Assembly: GCF_013403985.1 (NCBI RefSeq)
Contig: NZ_JABFDF010000001.1
Span: forward strand, 620,001 to 684,000
From: Winogradskyella ludwigii
GTDB taxonomy: Bacteria > Bacteroidota > Bacteroidia > Flavobacteriales > Flavobacteriaceae
Direction: 5' to 3'
Length of the DNA: 64,000 nt
This document shows, in pieces, positions 17,143-26,370 of the stretch (position 1 is its first letter; every line of letters starts with the position of its first letter). The position numbers and the translations under genes are program-made. Under the pieces are notes generated by a model. That model was not told where the DNA came from. It saw nothing but the letters and a program-made list of their open reading frames with translations, and did not search any database.

Positions 17143-18606
17143 TTATAGTCCTACTAAATCTCCTTCTTCATTTTTAGTTGCCAAATCAGATTTACCCATT
17201 AAGTAAATATCTACTTGACGAGCAGCTTCTCTACCTTCTGAAATTGCCCAAACAATCAATGATTGTCCACGACGCATATCTCCTGCTGTAAAAATATTTG
17301 GCACATTAGTTTGATATTTTCCATAGCTTGCTTTATAATTAGAACGGACATCTCTATCCAAACCCAATTTATCTGCAATGGTTGATTCCGGACCTGTAAA
17401 TCCTAAAGCTAATAATGCTAAATCACATTTCCATGTTTTTTCTGTTCCTGCAACTTCAATGAGTTTTGGACGCTCTCCTGGAACCATTTCCCATTCCACA
17501 TTCACCGTTTTTAAAGCCGTTAATTTCCCTTTAGCATTGGTTACAAACTCTTTGGTATTAATTAACCAATTACGCTCTACTCCTTCTTTATGAGATGATG
17601 ACGTTTTTAACTGCAACGGCCAATATGGCCAAGGTGTCGCTGGTGAACGATGTCCTGGTGGTTTTGGCATAATCTCAAAATTAACTACCGATTTTGCACC
17701 TTGACGGTTTGATGTACCAATACAATCTGATCCAGTATCTCCACCACCAATTACAATTACATTTTTACCGGTTGCCAATACTTGATCTTTTATTTTTTGC
17801 CCAAAAACAACTTTGGTCTGTTGTGTTAAAAAATCCATCGCTTGCACGACTCCATCAGCTTCAATTCCTGGTGTTGGTAAACTTCTTCTTTCTGTAGATC
17901 CTCCACATAAAACAACAGCATCAAATTTTTTCAATTCTTTTACATCGTAATTTACACCAACATTTACGTTAGTTTTAAACACAATACCTTCCGCTTCTAA
18001 AATCGCAATACGTCGATCTATAATGCCCTTTTCCATTTTAAAATTAGGAATTCCGTACCGTAATAATCCACCAACAGCATCATCACGTTCAAAAACCGTA
18101 ACTAAATGTCCTGCTCTATTTAATTGTTGTGCTGCTGCCAAACCTGCAGGACCAGAACCTACAACCGCAATTGTTTTACCTGTTCTATTTTTTGGCGGCT
18201 GTGGTTTTATCCAACCCTCTTTAAATGCACGTTCTACTATATTTTTTTCGATATTTTCTATAGAAACAGGATCTTCAATAATACCTAACACGCATGCTTG
18301 CTCACATGGTGCTGGACAAAGCCTCCCTGTAAATTCAGGAAAATTATTTGTTGAATGCAATATCCATGAGGCTTTTTGCCATTCTCCTTGATGAACCATA
18401 TGGTTAAAATCTGGAATTAGATTACCAAGCGGACAACCACTATGACAAAACGGAATTCCACAATCCATACAACGCGAGCCTTGCTCAGTCATGTCCTTAT
18501 CGTTCAAAGGCACTGTAAACTCATTATAGTTTTTAACACGATCCTTTACAGTTGTGTATTTTTCGTCTTTTCTTTCGAATTCTTTAAAACCTGTTACTTT
18601 TCCCAT
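17143..18606 (-). CDS. gltD: Glutamate synthase (NADPH), small subunit
   Basis: Iron-sulfur flavoprotein that passes electrons from NADPH to GltB. The N-terminal cysteine clusters for [4Fe-4S] centres are visible as CMDCGIPFCHSGCPLGN and GRLCPAPCEQACVLGI. The FAD motif VVGSGPAGLAAAQQL is followed by FERDDAVGGLLRYGIP, and the NADPH motif NVIVIGGGDTGSDCIG and a C-terminal TAGDMRRGQSLIVWAI complete the fold. Length 487 aa is normal. It starts 4 nt after the gltB stop, so the two are co-translated in gltB-gltD order. Confidence 0.97.
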   Translation of the reverse strand: MGKVTGFKEFERKDEKYTTVKDRVKNYNEFTVPLNDKDMTEQGSRCMDCGIPFCHSGCPLGNLIPDFNHMVHQGEWQKASWILHSTNNFPEFTGRLCPAPCEQACVLGIIEDPVSIENIEKNIVERAFKEGWIKPQPPKNRTGKTIAVVGSGPAGLAAAQQLNRAGHLVTVFERDDAVGGLLRYGIPNFKMEKGIIDRRIAILEAEGIVFKTNVNVGVNYDVKELKKFDAVVLCGGSTERRSLPTPGIEADGVVQAMDFLTQQTKVVFGQKIKDQVLATGKNVIVIGGGDTGSDCIGTSNRQGAKSVVNFEIMPKPPGHRSPATPWPYWPLQLKTSSSHKEGVERNWLINTKEFVTNAKGKLTALKTVNVEWEMVPGERPKLIEVAGTEKTWKCDLALLALGFTGPESTIADKLGLDRDVRSNYKASYGKYQTNVPNIFTAGDMRRGQSLIVWAISEGREAARQVDIYLMGKSDLATKNEEGDLVGL

Positions 18607-18610
18607 TGTC

Positions 18611-21600
18611 CTATACTGTTTCTAATTCTTCAACCATTTGTTCCTCTGTCTCTAAACGTTTTAAAGCGCGTTTGTATTCTGTTGGCATAACGCGTACAAA
18701 ATTGCTTAAACTCGTTTCCCAATCTGCCAATAATCGTGCACCTAATTGACTACCTGTGTGTGCCACATGTTTCTCAATCATAGTTTTTAAATCGTTGGCA
18801 TCTTTTTTAAGAATTCTTTCAAACTCTATAGTTTCGGTATTACACAAACCATTTACAAATTTATTTTCAGGATCGTAAACGTAAGCAATTCCTCCACTCA
18901 TTCCAGCGGCGAAGTTTCTACCTGTTTTACCTAAAACAACTACTTTTCCACCTGTCATATATTCACAACAATGATCTCCTACTCCTTCTACAACTGCTAT
19001 TGCTCCAGAGTTTCTAACCGCAAAACGTTCTCCTGCTATACCATTAATATAAGCCTGACCAGCAACAGCGCCGAATAAGCAAACATTACCAATAATGATA
19101 TTATCTTCCGCAATAAAAGTTGCTCTAGTTGGTTTCTTTACAATCAATTTAGCTCCAGACAAACCTTTACCTAAATAATCATTAGTATTACCTTCCAGTT
19201 TAAAAGTTAATCCGTGAGCGCCAAAAGCACCAAAACTTTGCCCTGCAGAACCTTCAAAATTTATATTTATGGTATCTTCAGGTAATCCTAAATGACCATA
19301 TATTTTTGATATCTCATTACTCACAATAGCACCAACCGTTCTGTTTATGTTATTGATTTTGTATGAAAGCGTCATCTTCTCTTTTCTATACAACGCACGA
19401 TGTGAATCTTTTAGAATTTTAAAATCTAGAACATTATCTAAATTATGGTCTTGCTTTTCTGTATTCTTAACCGTCATTTTACTGTAAGCTTCTGACCTAT
19501 ATAAAATCGAAGATAAATCCAAGCCTTTAGCTTTGTAATGTTTGATTGCTTTATTCGCATTTATTTTATGCGTTTGACCAATCATTTCTGACATAGACCG
19601 AAATCCTAATTCTGCCATAATTTGTCGTAATTCTTCTGCTAAATAGTAGAAAAAATTAATAACGTGTTCTGGTGTGCCTTTAAAGTTTTTACGCAACGTT
19701 TTATCTTGAGTTGCGATACCAACAGGACATGTATTTAAATGACATTTACGCATCATAATACATCCTGAAGCTACCAAAGGTGCTGTTGCAAATCCAAATT
19801 CCTCTGCACCTAGTAATGCTGCTATGGCAACATCACGACCTGTTTTTAACTGCCCATCACATTCAACTACAATTCTACTTCTTAAATTATTAAGTACTAA
19901 AGTTTGTTGTGCTTCTGCCAAACCAAGTTCCCAAGGTAAACCTGCATGTTTCAATGATGTTAAAGGTGATGCTCCTGTTCCTCCATCATAACCTGAAATT
20001 AAAACCACATCTGCTTTGGCTTTTGCAACTCCTGCAGCAATAGTCCCTACTCCAACTTCTGATACTAATTTAACATTAATTCTAGCCTCACGATTTGCAT
20101 TTTTTAAATCGTAAATTAATTGTGCTAAATCTTCAATAGAATAAATATCGTGATGTGGTGGTGGCGAAATTAAACCTACAAATGGAGTTGAATTTCTTGC
20201 CGCTGCAATCCATGGCAATACTTTTTCTCCAGGCAATTGACCACCTTCTCCAGGTTTTGCACCTTGAGCCATTTTAATTTGAATTTCTCTAGCATTTGAT
20301 AAATAATGAGATGTTACTCCAAAACGACCAGAAGCAACTTGCTTAATAGCAGAATTTCTGCTATCTCCATTTACATCTGGCTGAAAACGTTTTCGGTCTT
20401 CTCCTCCTTCGCCTGAATTGGATTTTCCACCAATTCTATTCATTGCAATCGCTAAATTTTCATGTGCTTCTCTTGAAATAGAGCCATAAGACATCGCGCC
20501 TGTTTTGAAACGCTTAACAATATCTGTCCATGGTTCTACTTCTTCAATAGGAATAGGATCGATATTATTAAATTCGAATAAACCACGAATGGTCATTAGG
20601 TTTTCTGACTGCTCATTAATAGCTTTAGCATATACATCATAACTTGCTTGATCACTTAACCTAACGGCTTGTTGTAATTTCGCAACGGTTGTTGGGTTAA
20701 ATAAATGCTTTTCGCCATTACGTCGCCATCTATAATCTCCACCAATATTTAAACCTAAACGTTTATCTACTGCTGTATTTGGATAAGCAAACTTGTATCG
20801 TTTTTCTATTTCTTTTTCAATTTCATATAAGCCTATACCTTCAATTCTTGAAGCCGTGTATGGGAAATATTTTTCGACAAACTGAGAATTAAAACCTACA
20901 ATTTCGAAAATCTGAGAACCTCTATAAGAACGCAATGTTGAAATCCCTATTTTATTCATCACTTTCAAAATTCCTTTCCCAATAGCTTTATTAAAATTAT
21001 CGACAGCTTTTTGCTCATCCATACCTGTAATAAAACCTTCTTTTACTTGCGCTCTAATAATTTCATTTACCATATACGGATTTACAGCACTGGCTCCATA
21101 TCCAAATAATGTTGCAAAATGATGTGGCTCACGTGGTTCTGCAGATTCAATAATAATATCAAAATATGAACGCTTACGTAAACGATTCATTTGGTGAGTT
21201 ACATAAGAACACGCTAATAATGCAGGAATTGGTGCCAACTCCTTACTCACGCCTCTATCTGACAAAATAATGATATTTGTCTTTCTTACTATTGCCTTTT
21301 CAATCTGAACAATTATGTGATCTAAAGCATCTTCTAGACCATTAAGACCTCTATCTTTTTGATATAACATTTCAATAGTTTCAGCTTTAAAACCTTCTAC
21401 TTCGATATGTCTTATTTTTTCTAAATCGTCATTTGAAATTACTGGATTTTGAATTTTTAACTTTCTACATTGTCTATCTGTGATGCTAAAAATATTTCTA
21501 TCCTTACCTAACGATAAACTAATATCTGTTACAATTTCTTCTCTAATACCATCTAAAGGTGGGTTTGTAACTTGCGCAAATAATTGTTTAAAATAGTTTG

Positions 21601-23125
21601 AAATTAACTGTGGTTTATTAGACAAAACAGCTAAAGGTGTATCAATCCCCATTGACCCTAAAGCTTCTTTACCTACTATAGCCATTGGCGTGATAACTTC
21701 TTGAATATCTTCAAACGTATAATTAAACAAACGTTGTCTTGTTTTAATATCTAATAGTTCTATTGGACACGTTTCTCCTGTGTACGGAATATCTTTTAAG
21801 TGTAATCTTGTTTTATCTAACCATTCTTGATATGGTCGCTCGCTTACAATTTTACTTTTAATTTCTTCATCATTGATGATACGACCTTGATTCATGTCTA
21901 CCAAAAACATTTTCCCTGGTTCTAAACGGCCATGACTTTCTACATCTGCTGGATCAATATCTACGACTCCAATTTCAGAAGACATAATCAATTTCCCACT
22001 TTTAGTAACCGTATATCGCGATGGTCTTAACCCGTTTCTATCGAGTAAAGCTCCAATATAATTACCATCTGTAAAAGGTACTGAAGCTGGACCATCCCAA
22101 GGTTCCATAATACAAGCATTATAATCGTAAAATGCTTTACGTTCCGGAGACATTGTTGCATGTTTTTCCCAAGCTTCAGGAATCATCATCATCATTACTT
22201 CTGGTAAAGAACGCCCTGTATGTGTTAATAATTCTACAACCATATCCATAGATGCAGAATCGGATTTACCTGGTAAAATAATTGGAAATAATTTATCTAT
22301 TTGTGGTCCAAAAACATCACTTTTCATGATCTCTTCGCGGACACGCATTCTACTAACATTTCCACGTAGTGTATTGATCTCTCCATTCTGACACATAAAT
22401 CGGAAAGGCTGAGCCAATTCCCAAGTAGGCATTGTATTAGTTGAAAATCGCTGATGCACTAAAGCTAAACGTGTTACTAAATCATCTTCTTGTAAATCTT
22501 TATAATAAGGCCCAATATCTTCAGGCATAATTATACCCTTATATATCAATGTATTAGTAGACAAACTAGACACATAAAAGTATGAACTCTGTGACATTTT
22601 AGATTTTGCTACTGTATGTTCTGTTATTTTCCGTGCAGCATATAATTTTGCCTTGAATGCATCTTCTGAAACCTCGTTAGATTTCCCAACAAATAGTTGC
22701 TCAATATTAGGCTCTGAAGCCAGAGCAATTTCACCTAATTGTGTTGAATCTACAGGCACTTCCCTCCATCCAATAATAGAAAGTCCTTGTGCTATTATTT
22801 CTTTTTCAAAAGTATCTTTACAAAACTTATACTGGTTCCTGTTTTTTGGCAAAAACACCATACCAACAGCATATTTACCTTTAACTGGAACTTTAAAACC
22901 ACAAACACGCTTAAAATAAGCATGAGGTATATCGATTAATAAACCTGCTCCATCTCCCGTTTTTCCATCTGAACTTACACCTCCTCGATGCTCCAATTTT
23001 ACAAGAATCTCTAAAGCGTCATGTATAATTTGATTTGTCTTTTCTCCCTTAAGATTACAGATAAATCCTGCACCACAATTTTCGTGTTCAAATTCTGGTA
23101 AATAAAGGCCTTGTTTTTTAAACAT
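18611..23125 (-). CDS. gltB: Glutamate synthase (NADPH or ferredoxin), large subunit
   Basis: Transfers the amide of glutamine to 2-oxoglutarate. The class II amidotransferase domain begins at Cys17 ([12 protein letters not shown]), which implies removal of a 16-residue propeptide. The FMN-binding synthase domain is seen at [20 protein letters not shown] and [12 protein letters not shown], followed by the 3Fe-4S cysteines in [17 protein letters not shown]. The C-terminal beta-helix ([14 protein letters not shown], then [23 protein letters not shown]) ends the protein. At 1504 aa it has normal length. gltD follows. It faces the porin-amt genes across a 440-bp region, suggesting joint nitrogen control. 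Confidence 0.97.
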   Translation of the reverse strand: MFKKQGLYLPEFEHENCGAGFICNLKGEKTNQIIHDALEILVKLEHRGGVSSDGKTGDGAGLLIDIPHAYFKRVCGFKVPVKGKYAVGMVFLPKNRNQYKFCKDTFEKEIIAQGLSIIGWREVPVDSTQLGEIALASEPNIEQLFVGKSNEVSEDAFKAKLYAARKITEHTVAKSKMSQSSYFYVSSLSTNTLIYKGIIMPEDIGPYYKDLQEDDLVTRLALVHQRFSTNTMPTWELAQPFRFMCQNGEINTLRGNVSRMRVREEIMKSDVFGPQIDKLFPIILPGKSDSASMDMVVELLTHTGRSLPEVMMMMIPEAWEKHATMSPERKAFYDYNACIMEPWDGPASVPFTDGNYIGALLDRNGLRPSRYTVTKSGKLIMSSEIGVVDIDPADVESHGRLEPGKMFLVDMNQGRIINDEEIKSKIVSERPYQEWLDKTRLHLKDIPYTGETCPIELLDIKTRQRLFNYTFEDIQEVITPMAIVGKEALGSMGIDTPLAVLSNKPQLISNYFKQLFAQVTNPPLDGIREEIVTDISLSLGKDRNIFSITDRQCRKLKIQNPVISNDDLEKIRHIEVEGFKAETIEMLYQKDRGLNGLEDALDHIIVQIEKAIVRKTNIIILSDRGVSKELAPIPALLACSYVTHQMNRLRKRSYFDIIIESAEPREPHHFATLFGYGASAVNPYMVNEIIRAQVKEGFITGMDEQKAVDNFNKAIGKGILKVMNKIGISTLRSYRGSQIFEIVGFNSQFVEKYFPYTASRIEGIGLYEIEKEIEKRYKFAYPNTAVDKRLGLNIGGDYRWRRNGEKHLFNPTTVAKLQQAVRLSDQASYDVYAKAINEQSENLMTIRGLFEFNNIDPIPIEEVEPWTDIVKRFKTGAMSYGSISREAHENLAIAMNRIGGKSNSGEGGEDRKRFQPDVNGDSRNSAIKQVASGRFGVTSHYLSNAREIQIKMAQGAKPGEGGQLPGEKVLPWIAAARNSTPFVGLISPPPHHDIYSIEDLAQLIYDLKNANREARINVKLVSEVGVGTIAAGVAKAKADVVLISGYDGGTGASPLTSLKHAGLPWELGLAEAQQTLVLNNLRSRIVVECDGQLKTGRDVAIAALLGAEEFGFATAPLVASGCIMMRKCHLNTCPVGIATQDKTLRKNFKGTPEHVINFFYYLAEELRQIMAELGFRSMSEMIGQTHKINANKAIKHYKAKGLDLSSILYRSEAYSKMTVKNTEKQDHNLDNVLDFKILKDSHRALYRKEKMTLSYKINNINRTVGAIVSNEISKIYGHLGLPEDTININFEGSAGQSFGAFGAHGLTFKLEGNTNDYLGKGLSGAKLIVKKPTRATFIAEDNIIIGNVCLFGAVAGQAYINGIAGERFAVRNSGAIAVVEGVGDHCCEYMTGGKVVVLGKTGRNFAAGMSGGIAYVYDPENKFVNGLCNTETIEFERILKKDANDLKTMIEKHVAHTGSQLGARLLADWETSLSNFVRVMPTEYKRALKRLETEEQMVEELETV

Positions 23126-23440
23126 AATTAAGCATATTTTAAAAGGGTTTTACCCCTTATTTATGCTCTAATATATACGCAAAAAATTAATAAAAAAAAT
23201 AGTTGAAACAATTTTCCCATATCACTAGTAAAGGGCATTTTGAATGAAAATCTTGCAATAATAACGAGATATACTACTAATTAACCAATGAATAATATTC
23301 AACATAATTCTAAAATTCTTGAGAAATCGTTTTTAAAAGCATAAAAACTTTATAAATAGCGCACAAAAATCACAATTTCTAATCAATTTACTCAATTTCA
23401 AATTATTGATATATCAAAAAAAACGCTCAAATTAATTTTA

Positions 23441-23459
23441 ACCCTAAAATTTATAGGGT
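23441..23459 (+). promoter_or_regulatory. Operator-like palindrome, copy 1 (upstream of porin-amt)
   Basis: ACCCTA-N7-TAGGGT, a perfect 6-bp inverted repeat, embedded in a longer block (TTTTA before it, ATAAAATTGAATATT after it) that is repeated 52 bp downstream. The inner sequence is AT-only. This looks like a binding site for a dimeric regulator, as an inference from symmetry and duplication. Confidence 0.5.
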
Positions 23460-23492
23460 ATAAAATTGAATATTCATAAAAATTACATTTTA

Positions 23493-23511
23493 ACCCTCTA
23501 TTTTTTAGGGT
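23493..23511 (+). promoter_or_regulatory. Operator-like palindrome, copy 2 (upstream of porin-amt)
   Basis: ACCCTC-N7-TAGGGT with the same 19-nt span and the same flanks (TTTTA before, ATAATTTAATATTACATA after) as copy 1. Centre-to-centre distance is 52 bp, about five helical turns, so two bound dimers would sit on the same face of the DNA. It lies where the -33 region of the promoter would be. Confidence 0.5.
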
Positions 23512-23527
23512 ATAATTTAATATTACA

Positions 23528-23535
23528 TAGATTTG
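23528..23535 (+). promoter_or_regulatory. Candidate -7 promoter box for porin-amt
   Basis: TAGATTTG is a perfect match to the Bacteroidota -7 consensus TAnnTTTG, 30 bp before the porin ATG. The matching -33 TTTG is not evident at the right spacing; instead operator copy 2 occupies that place, which would fit an activator-dependent promoter. Confidence 0.5.
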
Positions 23536-23565
23536 AACTGAACTAACTATTTAAATATAATAATT

Positions 23566-24594
23566 ATGAAAAAAATTCTAACATCAGCATTACTATTGGC
23601 ATCAGTAGTATTAACAGCACAAGACTCTACTGAAGTCGCAAAGAAATTCACAGTATCAGGTAGTGTAGATGCTTATTTTCAAACTTATATATCTGCACCT
23701 GACGACGTTGGAGCGTCTTTTGGTACTGCTTTCGCTGATCAAACTGGTTTTGCTTTAGGCATGGGAAACATCATCGCCAGCTACGAAAGTGGTAAAGTAG
23801 GTGCTGTTCTTGATTTAGTTACAGGACCAAGAGGTGCTGCAGCAACTTTTAATAGTGATATTGTTGATGGTATTGTAAACCAAGCATACGTTTACTGGAA
23901 TGTTTCTGAGAACACCACTTTAACCATGGGACGTTTTAATACATATTTAGGCTATGAAGTTATTGCTCCTGCAGCAAACTTTAACTACAGCACATCTTAT
24001 TTATTTTCTAGCGGACCTTTCTCTCATATGGGTTTAAAAGCAGATTTTGCTTTATCTGATGATTTTAGCTTAATGTTAGCCGTTATGAATCCTTGGGATA
24101 CTAACAACACTTCTACAACTGGTGAATACTCATTCGGAGCACAATTAGGCTATTCTGGTCAATATTTAAATTTTTACTATGATAGTGGAAACAATGGAGG
24201 ATTAGGTTTCGAAGTTGACTATACAGGTGGTTTTGATGTTTCTGAAGAATTTTTCTTAGGAATTAACGCGGCATACAATGACAATGATGGAAGTGGTTTT
24301 TACGGAGCTGCATTATACCCACAATACGCTACATCTGATGATTTTAGCATTGGATTAAGAGGTGAATATTTCGCATTACATGGAGATGACGACAGTATCG
24401 ATTATCCTAGCGTATTAGGATTAACATTAACAGGTAGCTACACTGTAGATAGCAACTTAATCATTAAGCCAGAGTTTAGATTAGATTCTTTAACTGATGC
24501 AGATGGAGGTATATATGGAAATGTTGTAGACAATGATGGTGTAGCAGCTAGTAGCTTAAGCGCATTTACATTAGCAGCTATTTATACATTCTAA
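23566..24594 (+). CDS. OmpL/BBP2-like outer-membrane beta-barrel porin, partner of the ammonium transporter
   Basis: A 342-aa exported protein. The first ~18 residues (MKKILTSALLLASVVLTAQ) are a signal peptide. The rest is rich in alternating aromatic/Gly strands (FTVSGSVDAYFQTY, LTMGRFNTYLGYEV, FTLAAIYTF) and ends in Phe, as outer-membrane barrels do. The GRFNTYLGYE and FSHMGLKADF segments resemble the putative OmpL-like porin-2 family. It stands 32 bp upstream of amt, facing gltB, so it likely admits ammonium or another small nitrogen solute to the periplasm. Substrate is inferred from context only. Confidence 0.8.
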   Translation: MKKILTSALLLASVVLTAQDSTEVAKKFTVSGSVDAYFQTYISAPDDVGASFGTAFADQTGFALGMGNIIASYESGKVGAVLDLVTGPRGAAATFNSDIVDGIVNQAYVYWNVSENTTLTMGRFNTYLGYEVIAPAANFNYSTSYLFSSGPFSHMGLKADFALSDDFSLMLAVMNPWDTNNTSTTGEYSFGAQLGYSGQYLNFYYDSGNNGGLGFEVDYTGGFDVSEEFFLGINAAYNDNDGSGFYGAALYPQYATSDDFSIGLRGEYFALHGDDDSIDYPSVLGLTLTGSYTVDSNLIIKPEFRLDSLTDADGGIYGNVVDNDGVAASSLSAFTLAAIYTF

Positions 24595-24626
24595 CAAACA
24601 AAAAACACTAACTAACACCAATAATT

Positions 24627-25934
24627 ATGACAGATAATTTTTTAACAATACTCCCAAATCTAGTCGTAGCACAAGATGTTGTAGCGGCTACAACAAAAGA
24701 CGTTGAAGACGCGGTAAGCGCAATCAATGGAGACATGGGAATGCTTTGGATGCTACTTTCTGGTATCTTAGTATTTTTTATGCAAGCAGGTTTTACACTT
24801 GTTGAAACAGGAATGACACGCTCAAAAAACGCAGCTAACATAGCCATGAAAAACCTACTCGACATTTGTGTAGGATCATTAACATACTGGTTAGTTGGAT
24901 ATTCATTAATGTACGGAGACACTTCTAATGGATGGTTTTTTTGGAGTGGACTAATGCAAGGTGAAGGAGCAGATTTATTCTTCCAAACTATGTTTGCGGC
25001 AACTGCAGCAACTATTGTATCAGGAGCAATTGCAGGACGAACAAAGTATTCAACATACATTATATTTTCAATAGTAATGACTGCTTTAATTTACCCAATA
25101 GCTGGTGGATGGCAATGGCAAGGTTCTGGTTGGTTAACTGAATTAGGATTTATTGATTTTGCTGGATCTTCTATTGTACACTCTGTTGGTGGATGGGCTG
25201 CACTTGTAGCTGCATTTATGGTAGGACCTAGAATAGGTAAATATGTAGATGGTAAAGTTTTCTCTATACCAGGACACAACCAAATTCTTGCAACCTTAGG
25301 TGTTTTTATACTTTGGTTAGGATGGTTTGGATTTAATGGTGGATCTCAATTAGCATGGGGAGGAGCAGATGCAATCGCAGCTTCTAACGTTGTTTTAATT
25401 ACAAATTTAGCAGCAGCAGCTGGTGGATTAGCTGCTTTAATAACAACATGGATCTGGTATGGTAAACCAAATTTACCTCAAACATTAAACGGTGCATTAG
25501 CAGGATTAGTAAGCATAACAGCAGGTTGTGGAAACATGTCTGCATTTGGAGCTCTTGCTGCAGGACTCATAGGAGGTATCTTAGTTGTATTCTCTATTGA
25601 GTTTATTGAGAAAAAACTTAAAATTGATGATGCTATTGGTGCAGCTTCTGTACATGGAGTCGCTGGAGCTTGGGGAACACTTGTTATTGGCCTTTGGGGA
25701 ATTGATGGAGACACAGGAATAGGCTTATTTAATGGTGGTGGATTCACACAACTAGGTGCACAAGCTACAGGTGTTTTAGCTTATGCAGCTTGGTCTGTTG
25801 GATTATCATTCATTATCCTTAAAATCTTAAAATCTACGATAGGTCTTCGTGTTTCTGAAGAAGAAGAAATAGTTGGTCTTGATCTCTCTGAACATGGCGA
25901 AATTGCTTTCCCAGGAAAAAGAGATAGAGGATAA
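24627..25934 (+). CDS. amt: Ammonium transporter (Amt family)
   Basis: Inner-membrane ammonium channel or transporter of 435 aa with about 11 membrane spans. The central twin histidines are His185 (GSSIVHSVGGWAAL) and His343 (GAASVHGVAGAWG). The signature region FAGSSIVHSVGGWAALVAA is clear, and the pore aromatic and FVETGMTRSKN-like (LVETGMTRSKNAAN) segments are present. No glnK/PII gene accompanies it, which is unusual because amt and glnK are often linked. It is co-oriented with the porin gene and followed by a strong terminator. Confidence 0.96.
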   Translation: MTDNFLTILPNLVVAQDVVAATTKDVEDAVSAINGDMGMLWMLLSGILVFFMQAGFTLVETGMTRSKNAANIAMKNLLDICVGSLTYWLVGYSLMYGDTSNGWFFWSGLMQGEGADLFFQTMFAATAATIVSGAIAGRTKYSTYIIFSIVMTALIYPIAGGWQWQGSGWLTELGFIDFAGSSIVHSVGGWAALVAAFMVGPRIGKYVDGKVFSIPGHNQILATLGVFILWLGWFGFNGGSQLAWGGADAIAASNVVLITNLAAAAGGLAALITTWIWYGKPNLPQTLNGALAGLVSITAGCGNMSAFGALAAGLIGGILVVFSIEFIEKKLKIDDAIGAASVHGVAGAWGTLVIGLWGIDGDTGIGLFNGGGFTQLGAQATGVLAYAAWSVGLSFIILKILKSTIGLRVSEEEEIVGLDLSEHGEIAFPGKRDRG

Positions 25935-25997
25935 ACTCTCAAAAACAATAATCATATAATATTTGATTATTATTTAAATCTTAATTTTAGTTCTAAC

Positions 25998-26037
25998 AAA
26001 AGAACCTTTAAAGCCTATGCTTTAGAGGTTCTTTTTT
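25998..26037 (+). terminator. Terminator after amt
   Basis: AAAGAACCT-TTAAAGC and GCTTTA-GAGGTTCTTT form a long stem around CTAT, followed by a T-run (TTTTTTG). Rho-independent form. Confidence 0.88.
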
Positions 26038-26040
26038 GTT

Positions 26041-26313
26041 TTACAAAGTATCTAGAAACTCCTATCAAAAGAACAATTTAGCACCTCTACATTTTAAACC
26101 AAACAAGCAACCCAAAAACCAAAACTTATATAAGCACAACAACACTCATTGAAGCAACCACAAACTCAATGGACCTTGAGTTAAAATAAAAAACTACACA
26201 AAAGAGATTATTTTAACCTCAACACGTATTTACTAATTATTTTATCAGAGCTTTAAGTCCATGTTATTTTATTATAAACAGAAATAACACATAACATATT
26301 TAAGACAAAAAAA
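26041..26313. other. Gene-free interval between two convergent terminators
   Basis: The amt-ppc gap totals 436 bp. Between the two terminators I see no coding frame. There are two perfect small hairpins: AACTCAA-TGGACC-TTGAGTT (26163-26182), followed by an A-rich run, and TGTTATTT/AAATAACA around 26262-26290. They could be remnants of repeats or a small RNA, but nothing further supports either. Confidence 0.4.
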
Positions 26314-26352
26314 AATAGCCTTCTAAGTATAAAACTTAGAAGGCTATTTTAT
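26314..26352. terminator. Terminator after ppc (usable in both directions)
   Basis: AATAGCCTTCTAAGT (26314-26328) and ACTTAGAAGGCTATT (26334-26348) form a perfect 15-bp stem over ATAAA, flanked by an A-run and a T-rich run. It ends the leu-ppc operon on the minus strand. Confidence 0.93.
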
Positions 26353-26370
26353 TATATAAAATTATAATTC

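Larger units (their letters stand above)
23126..23565. promoter_or_regulatory. Divergent gltB / porin-amt intergenic region
   Basis: A 440-bp gene-free, very AT-rich region that must hold both promoters. Near gltB there is a small palindrome AAGGG-TTTTAC-CCCTT (within 23138-23160). On the porin side there are two copies of a longer element at 23441-23459 and 23493-23511, described separately. No other gene-like frame is seen. Confidence 0.7.

Noticed and set aside
24608..25060. 150-codon frame antisense to amt
   Set aside because: Lies fully opposite the conserved Amt coding sequence; no start signal or family resemblance.
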